Assembly (NCBI GenBank): GCA_016584495.1
Contig: WAID01000003.1
Span: 1,364,001 to 1,428,000, forward strand
Length of the DNA stretch: 64,000 nucleotides
Direction of reading: 5' to 3'
Source: Celoporthe dispersa
Lineage: Eukaryota; Ascomycota; Sordariomycetes; Diaporthales; Cryphonectriaceae
Below, one piece after another: positions 11,224 through 22,216 of this stretch. The notes beneath the pieces are model-generated. The model was not told where the DNA came from. It made no database searches and worked only from the letters and a program-made list of their open reading frames with translations. Position 1 is the first letter of the stretch. The number at the start of each line of letters is the position of its first letter. The position numbers were made by a program, and so were the translations under genes.

Positions 11224-12044
11224 TCACGGCAAGATTTCCTCGCCCTTCCAGTCCCAACATCTACCCCTGCCCTGCAGCCCGACATCCCGGGTGACAACCT
11301 CCACCATCTTGGCCGCAGCATAATCGGGGTCAAACAGCTTCTCCTTGGGCATTGTGTCCCAGTAGTCCCTCGACAGGTCCGTCTTCACGGTGCCGGGGTG
11401 ATACGCCATTGCCATCGCCTTGTCCCGCTCCGCGCCGCCAGCTGGAGGTCAAAGCTCTTGGCCAAGCTGTTGACGGCCGCCTTGCTGCTGCGGTAGCTGT
11501 ACCACCCGCCCTTCCTGTTGTCGCTCACGCTGCCCACGCGCGCGGACATGGCTGCCCACACCGCGTACTCGGGCAGGCGGTCGGCCGGGTCCAGGGCGAA
11601 CTGCGTCCGCCGGCGCGGGAGGAACTCACCGAACCATTTCATCAGGAGCAAGGGGCCGAGCGCGTTCACGCGGTACGTCATGAGCGCCCTCTCGGCGTCG
11701 ACCTGGCGCGTGGCCTTCTCCGGGAGCAGGATGCCCGGGAGCGCAAGGGCCAGGTGCAGGTGGTTCGCGTCCGAGGGGAAGAGCTCGGCGGCTCGCTCCG
11801 AAGCGGCCTGGATGGTAGGCTCGTCTGTCACATCGAGGGGAACGACGTGGAGGCGGCCGGACGGGGGAGAGGCACCGGCGCGGCTGCTGGGCGGGAGGCC
11901 TTCGAGGAGGCTGGACTTCACGGCGGCGGGGTCTCGGCGCGCGGTGGCCAGGATGGGGACGTTTGTGGTGCGGAGGAGGTGGCGCGTGAGGGCGTGCCCT
12001 ACGCCGCGGCTGGACGGGGTGACGAGGATCCAGGGGCGGGACAT
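11224..12044 (-). CDS. Short-chain dehydrogenase/reductase, frame broken once
   Basis: NAD(P)-dependent oxidoreductase of the classical SDR fold; substrate unknown. The frame from 12044 gives ILVTPSSRGVGHALTRHLL, a variant of the TGxxxGxG nucleotide loop. It continues with PLDVTDEPTIQ, MTYRVNALGPLLLMKWF and the catalytic YSYRSSKAAVNSLAKSF (YxxxK). At the GGG complement of 11424-11426 the frame leaves the family pattern and stops soon after. Adding one G restores DKAMAMAYHPGTVKTDLS, the usual SDR segment after the active site, and the stop at 11224. The corrected length is 273 aa, typical for the family. It resembles the C-signal/sniffer-like SDRs. It is convergent with Chs5. Confidence 0.82.
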
Positions 12045-14279
12045 GATGGAAGGGAGGGAGAGACGGGAAAGGGTGAATCTGCTTGAGAGGATGGCTCGTG
12101 AGGGGCGGCTGCGTTTACTTGCTGCCGTGTTGCCTCAAGAAGAACATATCTTGGTTTCTTCTTCTTTCCTTTCTCGATCCAAACTGCAACAGCGCACAGG
12201 ATATACACCCGGGAGAGGGTGACCACCTAGGTCTAGCTAGAGCTCTCACGACATGACATCTACAGCTACTGTGGTATATACGCATCATGCCCCGTCTGCC
12301 GGTCCAACTAACCTAAGGGTCCTCCCGGGCTACTGCAGGGCCTTGAATGCCGACGTCATGCAGCCGGGTGCAAGGATGAACGTCGGAGCTCTTAAAAAGA
12401 GCATTCGGTTGATGAAACCCACCAGAAAAGGAAAGTTGAATTATCTGGATGTAGTTGTGCAACAGGCACAGGGCAGAGACCATGTTTCCATGATGTTCAT
12501 GAGAAGGAGGGAGAGGAGGAGGAAAAGAAGAAGAAGCCATTCCGTGACATATTTAACAGCATCTCGTCTACCGGCGCCTAGGCTTCGAGTGCTGAGTATG
12601 GTCCGACAACGAAGTACTCTGCTATCGTGGAGATAAAACACTACCTACATGATAGCATGGATCATGTGCGTGTCTGCACCACCATTTGGCTGGTGCCCAT
12701 GCTTGTTCTAGGTAGTGTCCTAGGAATGGGTTGCACAACATAGTTTCACTGTCCAGGTGTGAGAGGACTGCTCCTCTGCCTATCAGTCTAACCCCCGCCA
12801 CAGAGCTCCAGGTGCAAATGTTGACCCATGGGTGGGAGGGTCAACGATTATGAGGCCATGCCTCTTGCGCAGTTTCCAATTTGTATACCAGAACACGGGT
12901 TGCTCGGGCGATCAATAAAGGCATGATGATGGTGGTGTTGACATGTGGACGAGCCTCTCAGGGAATTCCAAAGAAAAGAAGAAAAAGAGCAGGGGAGAAA
13001 GACCTCAGATTGGCTGCTGAACCCATGTCTGTCTCTCGCTTCTCTTATCGGAAACCATCATTGCTCTAGACCTAGTGTCTTGACAATGCATAATGTGCTT
13101 GCACATGGCTTGTATGACAAGAGGGCAGCAGACACCGAATTCTCGTTACCGCTGCCACGGTGGCGGTTCACACGGAGAAGGTACTTCCGTGGATGCGGTG
13201 GTATTCGATATTGCAGAGACAAACTGTCGCAGGAACCCAGGCTCTCTCTCTCTGGATGAAGCTCCGCTGAGGAGGTGCGTGTTGCGGTAGGACGTTGATG
13301 AAACAAAGATGCAACGACTTTGGAAAGGAGACCGCGTAACGGACACGGCCTGGCTATTCCGGATCCAGACATGAATGCCAGCTCCTATGGTAGCTACGTG
13401 ACTAGGATAATAGCCATAGTAATTATTAGGTAGGTACTACGGTAGTTGGTGGGATTTCTTGAGAATGACGCCGAGGTGGTTGCACTGCCACTCGATGACC
13501 GTAGAGGCAAAATAAGAAAGAGAAGAAGAAAGAAAAAGAAAGAAAGGAGAACACGAGGCTTCGTTCTGATGGTGGCTAAGGGCAGACGCAGCCTGTGACG
13601 GGATGCTCCACCGTGGTTCAGCTGCTGCTGGGGTTGGAAGAGGCAAATTCTGGGCTGGGAATGACCAAGCGAGGCCTCTGGGTTGGTTGGCCGGCTGGCT
13701 GTACGGCTACCTGCGCCATGCTGGACGGGGAGCTGCTTTGATGCGAGGTTGGGGCCTGACCTGAACAACACGACTGCTGAGCAGAAGGCAGCTCGGGCCA
13801 GGGAGGTGGCGTTATCTGAATAGCCAGATCCTTTGATAGCCGAGAGGCCTGTCAGCGGTGTGATTCACTAACTCTAAAGACCTTATCACTGCTAAGACGT
13901 GGGCGCTAACTCAAGAGTCCGTCCCCCAAAGGTCAGACCCGTTTCGGGGACCACCCTGGCCTTGTCCAACCCAACGTTGCCCTGCTGCTGCCCGTACCCT
14001 GCCACCACCCTGCCACTTCCAGGCTCCCCCAAGGCCAAGAGTCTCACCTTTCTGTTCTGCCCATTCGCAACCTTCTTCCTCTTCTCCCGTCTGCCAAGCT
14101 CAACCTCCTCTTCCTCCTCCTCCTACCCAGACAACCTTGAACGATCCTCAACACACGTCCAAAACAAGTCCACCGCCAACTGTCCATCAAGAACAGATCT
14201 GCACCATCGCGACAGCAGTCTCCAACTTCCTCACAGCCTACCCGAATTGAATTATTGAATTCCCCAACCACCCGCAACG
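12045..14279. other. Intergenic, no gene seen
   Basis: The 2.2 kb hold only short incidental ORFs. Purine-rich stretches lie at about 12505-12535 and 13510-13555. A C- and CT-rich stretch at about 14060-14160 just before the Snc1 start is probably its promoter or leader. Confidence 0.5.
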
Positions 14280-15279
14280 ATGGCTGACGGACGCTACGAC
14301 CCCGATGCTCGCTACCCGGGCGAGAATCCCCAGTCCAGCGACCCCAGAATCGCACAGATCCAGGGAGTAAGTACAGATTCCAGAGCGCTTCCACCATGCT
14401 GCTTGAGTTTTGCCGTCGACGTGTGGGGAGAGGCTGCGAGCCCGAACGACCCGAACCGGCCACCTGCACGACCTACGTCAGCACTGTGTCTCTTCTTGAC
14501 CTGGGCTTCGTCTGCTCGACCGGTGAGGAGGCGACCATCGCGATGGGCGACCACGAGACGACTGTCGTGCTCCCGTGCGACCTCCGCACCGAGCAATCCG
14601 ACAACGCGAATGGCCAAGTCTGACTGTAAACTGGCTGCTGTGAACTGGCTGTTGCGGCCAGTTCGAGCGTCAATAAATGGCTGGGTTGGGCACCTGCCGG
14701 AACACGTCGGGTCCAAACTTCATGATCATCCTCACGATGGCTTTGCCGCGACAGCAAACTCCCGTCATCCCCCCGTCCTGCACCTTCGACGATGGCCCGT
14801 TGACGCGTACCCCCACGCCAACGTCTCTGGAGCTCTCGAGGAGGAGAGAAGTGATTGCGTCTCCCGTATATGCAGGTGCACAAGACTGACATCAATTTTT
14901 TCTCCCCACAGAACATGCAGAGTACTATTAATACCATGCGCAACAACATCAACATGGCCAACGAGCGTGGCGAGAACATCGACAGGCTGCAAGACAAGAC
15001 GGACAACCTGGCTGTGTCGGCCCAAGGCTTCCGCCGCGGTGCCAACCGGGTCAGGAAGCAGATGTGGTGGAAGGACATGAAGATGCGCATGTGCATCATT
15101 GTCGGCATCATCATTCTCATCCTGATCATTGTCCTACCGAGTAAGTTCCGAAGACTGGGCTTTTTTTTTGTTCTTTCTTTCCGCCGCCGCCGTGGCGGTG
15201 TGACCTTCGTCCTCCACATCATAGCAAGTAACAGGGACCCGCTAACAAGGTTTGTACAGTCGTTTTTACGAAACACTAG
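14280..15279 (+). CDS. SNC1: Exocytic R-SNARE, synaptobrevin Snc1/2 type
   Basis: v-SNARE of Golgi-derived secretory vesicles that pairs with plasma-membrane t-SNAREs. Exons: 14280-14366, 14912-15140 and 15260-15279. Introns: 545 nt (GTAAGT...CCACAG) and 119 nt (GTAAGT, branch GCTAACA, TACAG). The product is 111 aa. After a short hydrophilic N-terminus the SNARE helix begins near residue 28: NMQSTINTMRNNINMANERG, then IDRLQDKTDNLAVSAQGFRR and ANRVRKQMWWKDMKMR. The single C-terminal membrane anchor is CIIVGIIILILIIVLPIV, and the last exon supplies the FTKH end. The SNARE core is unmistakable. The first intron is unusually long for this genome. Confidence 0.95.
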
Positions 15280-16394
15280 AACGGATCGCAATGATGATAC
15301 CCCAGCGACCCCTAAAAGGTCCGGCACGAACGTACAACCAATGGATGAAGCTTTTCGACCGCGTCTCCTCTCAGAGATCTCGCTCTACGCGGAGATTATG
15401 CAATAGCGGACAAGGGCTGGCTGGCGGGCGGGCAGATAGATGCTTCCACCAGCCACCATGGCATTGGCACATGGCGCGGGACGGGTTTTCCTTCTCGCAT
15501 CTTTTGATTTCGATCGATCCTTTTATGAACCCAGCAGCGTCTTGATCATGATGGTACGACAGGGGGGAGGGGGGGAGGCAGTCTCGCTTTTACACACCTC
15601 CAGCGGCAGGCTCTTATGGAAGGTATATCAGCACCGTAGGCTGGCTGGTGTGTGGTGGTCCGGGCTCGGATCTGGATCTGGAGACCGCAGAGCTGCAAAC
15701 CTGCGGATGATGCAAAATGCGATCCGGACTGTGTATGTATGATGGAATGGCAATTGGCGTTTTGCGAACCACTTTAATCATAACCTTTTTGACGATGGCA
15801 CACTGCTCTATTTATTCTCTTTGCAGAAAGTGATGAAGACGCGCATTTGCCATTGACTTGATTGGCCTCGACCGTGAAACGAATCCACAGTCTGGGCATC
15901 CATATGATGAACACAAATGGCAAGTTCGTGCTGAGTGGATCTGGGATGCCACCAGAGACCAAAAATAAGTATTGGGGTCAAACAATAAAACAAAAAAGCA
16001 ACAAAAGATGATCGACGCACAAATGTCCTGTGCTACCCTTCAACCCGCTACCATAACAGTGCGCAATAATACTCAGGACACCCCCACCAGGTAGTGCCCT
16101 TTTTTTCGGGTTTTTCAAAACACCCCCAACTCCATTTGCATGCAGATTGACTCCAAACCCAGCGCTTGTTTTAACATAAGACGCAGCGATAAGTGTACAC
16201 AGGAGAAAGGAAGTGGGAGAAAGAAGGAAAGGACAAAGAGTAGAGGAGCACAAGCCAAATAGGCTGTGCAGTGAAGATAGCTGCTGGGAATTCTGCCTGT
16301 CTGAAATGAGACAAACCATCCCCCACCCCCCACCCCCAATCTCCTGAGAATATGGTTTTTTTATTTTATTGCTCTCTTTTTTTTCTCTTTCTCT
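15280..16394. other. Intergenic between convergent Snc1 and Och1 genes
   Basis: 3' regions of two convergent genes. T-rich and A-rich tracts near 16350-16395 may belong to the Och1 3' UTR. No coding frame is supported. Confidence 0.5.
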
Positions 16395-17600
16395 TCAGCC
16401 GCCTATATGCCTCTCTTTGGCCGGTTTCCACGTACCTGATCATAAGGATGCGTTAGTCAAGAAAGAAGATAGAGAGAGGGGAAAGAGACATAGGGACGCA
16501 CCCGAGAACCCGTGCCTAACAAAGGCCATCGGGTCATCATAATCCCCGGCGCCCATCTGGCCCACGCCGGGCGAGAAGCTCGTGATGGGCAGCACGATGA
16601 CGTCGCCGACCTTCTTGGTGGCAGTCATGCCGGTGAAGTTGTGCCAGTCGATGGCGCCCTTGCTGCTGCTCATGTCGAAGTACTGGGCGTCGTTGAAGTA
16701 GCTAAAGATGACGTCTGTCCAGACGGCGGGGCCCGTGAACTCGATCACGTTCTTATCCTTGAAGTTGTCCAGCAGGCCGGTCCGCTTCTTCCTGAGGGCC
16801 TCCTCGGTGATGGCAGCCACGACCTCCCGCAGGACCGGGTGGCCCGGCTTGGACTGGATGGTCCACTGGCAGAACTGGATCCGCCTGCTGTACCAGTCGT
16901 GCCAGTCCGGCCGGTCCGGGTCGGCCTCGATGCCCACCACCAGGCCCACCGCCTCGCGCGGTACGCTCTCGGGGATCCACTGGACAGCAGACTTGAGCGC
17001 GGTGGTGTCGATGTCGCTGTACACGCCGCCCCTCGCCAGCAGGATCAGGTACCGAAAGAAGTCGGCCTTGAGGACCGGCAGCGGCAGCACGTCGTATGCC
17101 TCAAGGACCTCAGGCACGGCGGCATAGTACAGCTTGACGAGGCTCTCGGCCACCTCGTCCGTGATGACCTCGTGCGTGAAGCCGGGGTGCAGCCGCGTCC
17201 AGGTGGCCTCCTCGTCGCGGAAGTGGAACTTGCCGTCCGCGGGGCTATACTTCCAGGTCTGCCACACGTACGCGGGGAACTTGCTCTCGACGTCGTAGGG
17301 GTGCTGGTAGGCCAGCTTCTCGACCAGCGTCATCTTGGACATGTCCTTTAGCGGTTTCTGCGCCGCCGCGCCGCCATTACCACTGCTGGTGCTGCCGCCG
17401 CCCACGCCGCCCTCTCCTCCCAGGTCTGCTGTGCCCGTCGTCGTGGAGTATCGTGATGAGTCTGACGGAACATTGTTGGTATGCGGCGAGGAGGCGCCGG
17501 GTATTATCTCTGGCGGCTGGGAGCTGTGCGACCGCGTGAGGAAGTAGAAGACGGAGAGGAAGAGGGCGGCCGCGAGGAGGGCGCGCCGGAAGGTGAGCAT
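16395..17600 (-). CDS. OCH1: Golgi alpha-1,6-mannosyltransferase Och1 (GT32)
   Basis: Starts the outer-chain elongation of N-glycans in the early Golgi. On the minus strand the exons are 17600-16502 and 16435-16395. The 66-nt intron has a GTGCGT donor, a branch in TTGACTAACGC and a TCAG acceptor. The second exon completes GFSGTWKPAKERHIGG, the conserved Och1 C-terminal pattern. The product is 379 aa. A type II signal anchor lies at residues 8-22 (LLAAALFLSVFYF). A Ser/Gly-rich stem runs to about residue 85. The catalytic domain follows with PAYVWQTWKYSP, VLKADFFRYLILLARGGVYS and the DxD motif D196-I-D198, then FTGPAVWTDVIF. Intact. Confidence 0.95.
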
Positions 17601-20113
17601 GATGGGCGAGAGGTCGCTCGCTGCGGGGAGCTGGATCGCCCGCGCGGGCGCGATGGTGATCGGCTACCTTTTTATCGGGGGGTCGGGCATGGGTCGATCC
17701 GGCTGCGCAGCGAGTTTCGGTAGGTCGGTTGTGAAGGCAGATGGTTGGTCGGTCGGTCTGTCTGTCTGTCTGTCTTCCTCTTGGGCAACGAAGTTGTCGC
17801 AATGGTCTTCACCCGGGTCGGTTCTTGAGAGCTGCCCACTGTCTATCTTTGGTCGGTAGTCGCGATCCTTGATAGGATGACGCGGACGCTGGACGATGCG
17901 CCGTGAGCTTGCGCGGTCTGACGAGGGAACGTTGGCGGATGGGTTGTCTACCGGTGGGATGAATGTATGCAGGAGTAACGACGCCAATTGGTGATCTCGA
18001 CAGGAAGAGAACCAGCAATCATCGGAAAGGTTATCACAACCCAAAACAAAACAAAAAAAAAAGGATATCGGCAGAGGGAGGGTCTGGTCTCGAAATAGAC
18101 GGGAGCCAAGCCTGAGAGCGTCACCAGAAAAGGAGAGCTTGCGCAGCTTCAGATGGCGCGGGCAGCCCCAGGCACAGCATAGGCAGGGGCCCAGGCTGTC
18201 GGATAGGTGGGCTTAGACTTCCTTTTTCATTTGCGACGGGTTCAGTGGGCGCTGGTTGCAGGTGGGTCAGTTGGCCTTGGTGGGCTTGGTGGGGCCCAAC
18301 GCCCGCTAAGATAGCCCTCCAGCTGCCTCTGCAGCACGCCTACGCCCCAAGAGAGTGTGTGCTACAGGACTACGTGGTGTATGTGGCGGTGGTGTGTAGT
18401 ACCGTAGTTATCCTGAATGCGGAAGTCCTCCTCAGCCACCCACACCACACGCAAACAGAACCTTTCCAGGACTTGATATCGATCAGAGATCATCAGCGAG
18501 GGCCAGGAAGAGGACACGACGCGCGCAAGAAGTGGCCGGCCGGCTTCAAGGAATTTCTACATGGCTCCAATATCAGTTTTCCAGGTGCCCCCGCTTGTGT
18601 CGGCACGGCCCACAACCGCACACGGGGGCAAGGCCATTGGTGATGGCAAGGGTTTGCTGTCCTCTGCTTGCGCGTCTTCTCTCCCCCAAGACCTATTGAG
18701 GGCGGGCACGCGGGCATGCAAGCCATCCCATTCCCACCACTCTCTTATCGACCTCGGTCTGGGCCTCCTTGCACGAGAATGGAAGCTGACGACCCATACG
18801 AACCCCCGGCACTGATAAAGGGAGATCGGCCGGGGACGTCGCGAATATGGTGAAAAGCTTAAATTGAGAATTAATCCGGAGAGGGCATCCTGAGACGATT
18901 ACCCCAGGAAGAAGATACCCGTCGTCCGAGACCAGAAGAGGGTATCTGGACACACAGCTCAGTTCAGGTTCAGTCTCTCGAAGACCTCAATCACGACGCC
19001 ATGTGCTCGTCCTGGAGGGTGGTACTGCCAAAGGTCTGAAGACAGCTGACACAGGATCACTCTCGCTGCACCCCATCTGCCGCCTTGTATGCTCCACGTT
19101 TCACGGTCCCAATCTACTTCTCGCGGTAGAACGGGTTACAGCTCGCTGCCCGGAACCTGTGCATCCGCTGTGCTGGAAGTCTTTCTGTCTCCCCCCTCAT
19201 TTGATGTTCTTGCTATGCCCCATCTACATCTGATCTTCCAGAGGACAAGAGCAGGAATAGACTTCTGGGTTATGTTTTGTTCTTGTTTGGACGCATGTGC
19301 ATCTGATGAGGCTCGTCGGTGCCAAGCTTACCAGCCATCTGGGTCGCCAAGACACGACGGCCCTCTGTGCCATGGCTGCTAAATATACCACAGAAGCCAC
19401 CAAGGCCACCCGCCATCTAAACAAGGCCAAGCTTTCGTCTTGTCACCTGGCTAGTCCGGTCCCTGGTTTGCAGCTTGTACTATGCGTACTACTGTGGGAA
19501 CAGTTCAGTAATGGTACTATGTAGTAAACGTATTGTGGTGATGTCTGTGGATCCTAGATTTCTCCTGCACGTCAAACCCACTGGTCCACTGCATTCCACA
19601 TGCCAACCATGTGCAGGCGCTTGTCACCAGTAACGCCATGACTGGCATCTTGATATTGCCACAAGGCTGAAAAGCATCTCAGGTGGTCATGATTCTGTGC
19701 ACGGATGAAGGTGTACCTGAGTACATATGCATTACACCTGTTGCATCCCAGAAACAAAATTCAAGGAGGAAAAAAAGAAAAGGAGAGATAAGATGGAGAA
19801 TCCACTCAATAGAAACAGCTGGAATCAGGTTGAACCGGCCATGTGATTGTCTGAAAGAAGATGCAGTTATGTTCTTGAAGTGAACTTCATGCTTAAAAAC
19901 AGGCCACGGCATAAGCATAGAAGGTTGCACATCTTGTCCGGTGGTAAGAGAAGGGTTAGGGTCAGAGAGCAGGGTTCTAGTGAGTAAGGGCCGGTCTTGA
20001 AAAAAAAAAAAATCAAGACGCTCGCTCACACGTTCCTCACGATCTTGGACAGACGCACAGTTCACGGTCCAGTCAGTCACGGCGGCTTTTGAATTTTCCC
20101 CCCAGCAGACGAG
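17601..20113. other. Intergenic, no gene seen
   Basis: 2.5 kb upstream of two divergent genes (Och1 minus, Ipi3 plus). A 4-bp tandem block (GGTC then TGTC units) occurs at about 17746-17774 and an A run at about 20000-20012. ORFs such as the one at 18245-18643 have no protein-like composition. Confidence 0.5.
17746..17774. repeat. Tetranucleotide microsatellite
   Basis: Tandem GGTC units run directly into tandem TGTC units, about seven in all, 150 nt upstream of the Och1 start. Confidence 0.8.
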
Positions 20114-21474
20114 ATGGTTGTAGAAGAGTTCTTCTCGTCGGTCTATGGACCTCCGCTGTCCAGCAATACAGCCATCGCCAAGGACGTCGGCATCTACGGT
20201 CACTCTTTATGGCCCACATTCGCTACGAAATCAACATTCAAGAAGAGCGCAGCCCCACCTAATTGTCTGGCCGTCAGTGGTAATCATATATTCGCTGCCC
20301 AGCACGAGAAGGCCTACGTACATGTGTACTCGAGGCTGCGTGGGAACCAGGAAGCCTTTGTCGCGTTCCCGGAGAGATTAAGGTGCCTGACCTTGGCTGG
20401 CGACGTGCTGGTCGTGGGGACCATCGAAGGGAGGATCATGCTGTGGGAGGTGAGTCTTGCGGACAGCAGGCACCATTTCCCGGACCGTAGGGACATAATT
20501 TTTTCGGAACTAACAGGCTCCGCCAGACTTTGCACGGGAAGGCTGATATCGCTTCCCCCATGCCACGTTCAGGCCGTCTCATGCCTGGTCGCCACACCAT
20601 ATCACCTCCTGACCGGATCAGATGACTCCAATATCCATGTCTGGAGCCTCGCACAGCTCCTCGAGCTCGACAGCAGCGAGGAGCGGGAGCCAACCGTCAG
20701 CTTTTCGAACCACAGAGGCGCCATCACGGCCCTGGCTGCCTCGACCGGTGACAACCCCGAGACGAGCCTCTGCGTGTCGGCAAGTAAGGACAAGACATGC
20801 GTGATCTGGAACTATCGCTCCGGCGAGGTGCTCCGAACACTGCTGTTCCCCAGCTTCCCTCTATGTCTCGCCCTCGACCCCTGCACGCGCGGTGTCTTCG
20901 TATCCACCGACGATGGCTCCCTCTACTCGGTCGACTTCTTCGGCTCAGAGCCACTGCTCGGGCCTAGGAGCGAGACGCGTCGACCGTCGTGCAGGTCTCA
21001 TCTCCCTTCTGCGCAGCGCCGGCCGAGTCTGGGCCTGCCTCCTGCTTGGGCCTGGCGCACGACGGCACGGTCTTGCTCTCTGGACACCCAAGGGGCCAGA
21101 TCCATACATGGGCCATCACAGACCGGTCAGCTAGCAGTGGCCCGAAGGAGCTCACAAACGTGAACGCCGCCGTCACCAACATAGTATTCGTCCCGCCTCT
21201 GTCGGCCACCGCGCCAGCCAGCAAAGCTTGGACGATCGTCAAATCATCCCAAGCCCAGCGCGCATACGACTTCAGTGCGCACTTTGAGGTGGATCTGACA
21301 CCCGAAACGCCATTCAGCGCTATGGCCAAAGCGCCGGGGTTCTCAAAGGAGACGCTGGATGAAGCCATCACGGCTTTCCTGCAGCCCACGGATGTCGACG
21401 CCGACGAGAAGGACCTACAAAATCACGTGCAACAGCAGTGGGAAATTCTGGATCAGCTGAGGGCGAGTTCTTGA
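20114..21474 (+). CDS. IPI3: WD40 pre-rRNA processing factor Ipi3 (frame broken twice)
   Basis: WD-repeat subunit of the Rix1 complex, needed for ITS2 processing and late 60S assembly in the nucleolus. WD-type blades are visible: GDVLVVGTIEGRIMLWE, YHLLTGSDDSNIHVWSL, SLCVSASKDKTCVIWNYRSG, RGVFVSTDDGSLYSVDFFG and GTVLLSGHPRGQIHTWAI. The C-terminal helix region ends HVQQQWEILDQLRASS. The best model is exon 1 20114-20449, intron 20450-20526 (GTGAGT, CTAAC, CCAG) and exon 2 20527-21474. It needs one G fewer at the exon-1 end, giving LWELCTGRLIS, and one G more at about 20967, where the frame moves from LLGPR to ERDASTVVQV. The corrected length is 427 aa and closes exactly. Naming rests on the overall WD plus C-terminal layout. 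Confidence 0.82.
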
Positions 21475-22216
21475 AGCCAATTCGTTCGTTTCGACAGGTA
21501 GCAGAACCAAGAGGCTCGAGATCTCGTAAGGGTCTCAAGTCGTTTCAGATCAACCTCCCGTCGCGCCCAGATCTCAAACACTGCCCAGCACCGAATTAGA
21601 CCCTGGTCTGCCCCTACAGTCGAATTTCTGGAGCCGTTAAACCGATTTCCCGGTTCTGATAATAAATGGTCCAAAGCACATGCATGAAAAAGTCCACGCG
21701 GCAGTGGCCAGGGTTCGAGATCAAGACGACAAGGCCGCTGCGGCAGTCCAGATCCGGTCTATTGCAACGAACTTCTGCGACGGGCATGTTTGATGTACCG
21801 CACGATACTTCAATCGCAACCGAGGATTACGCATGACACCACTGGCCAATGAGTCCCATCAGGGGATCCAGATTCAGTCCCGGGGCTCCGTCGTGATGCT
21901 GGTGATACGATCGTCGTCCGAACTCCGTCTCTAGGTCACAATATAAAGTCGGCTCCGGCAACATCTGCTGCAGACGTTGGGGCCCCCACTACCCGACCCA
22001 CCTGTGCACCAGTCCATCAGTTGAAGACGCGTCTGCTATTGCTCTTGACGCCGTTTCAGTCCTGTCTTGTATTGCCCTGGTCGGAAAATTAAATCGGGTC
22101 GTGATGGCCGAGTCGAGGATGAAAGATAACCTTATGAGCAAGGTTCTGCCGACACGCAGCATGATTTCCTGTGGTCCTTCTCTGCGACATCGGCTGGCCT
22201 GGTGTTGTCCTCCAAA
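21475..22216. other. Intergenic, sedolisin promoter region
   Basis: No coding frame. It contains the TATA box listed separately. Confidence 0.5.
21942..21947 (+). promoter_or_regulatory. TATA box of the sedolisin gene
   Basis: TATAAA in the context CACAATATAAAGTCGG, 270 nt upstream of the sedolisin ATG. This spacing suits a strongly regulated secreted-enzyme gene with a leader of roughly 200-240 nt. Assignment is by position only. Confidence 0.5.
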
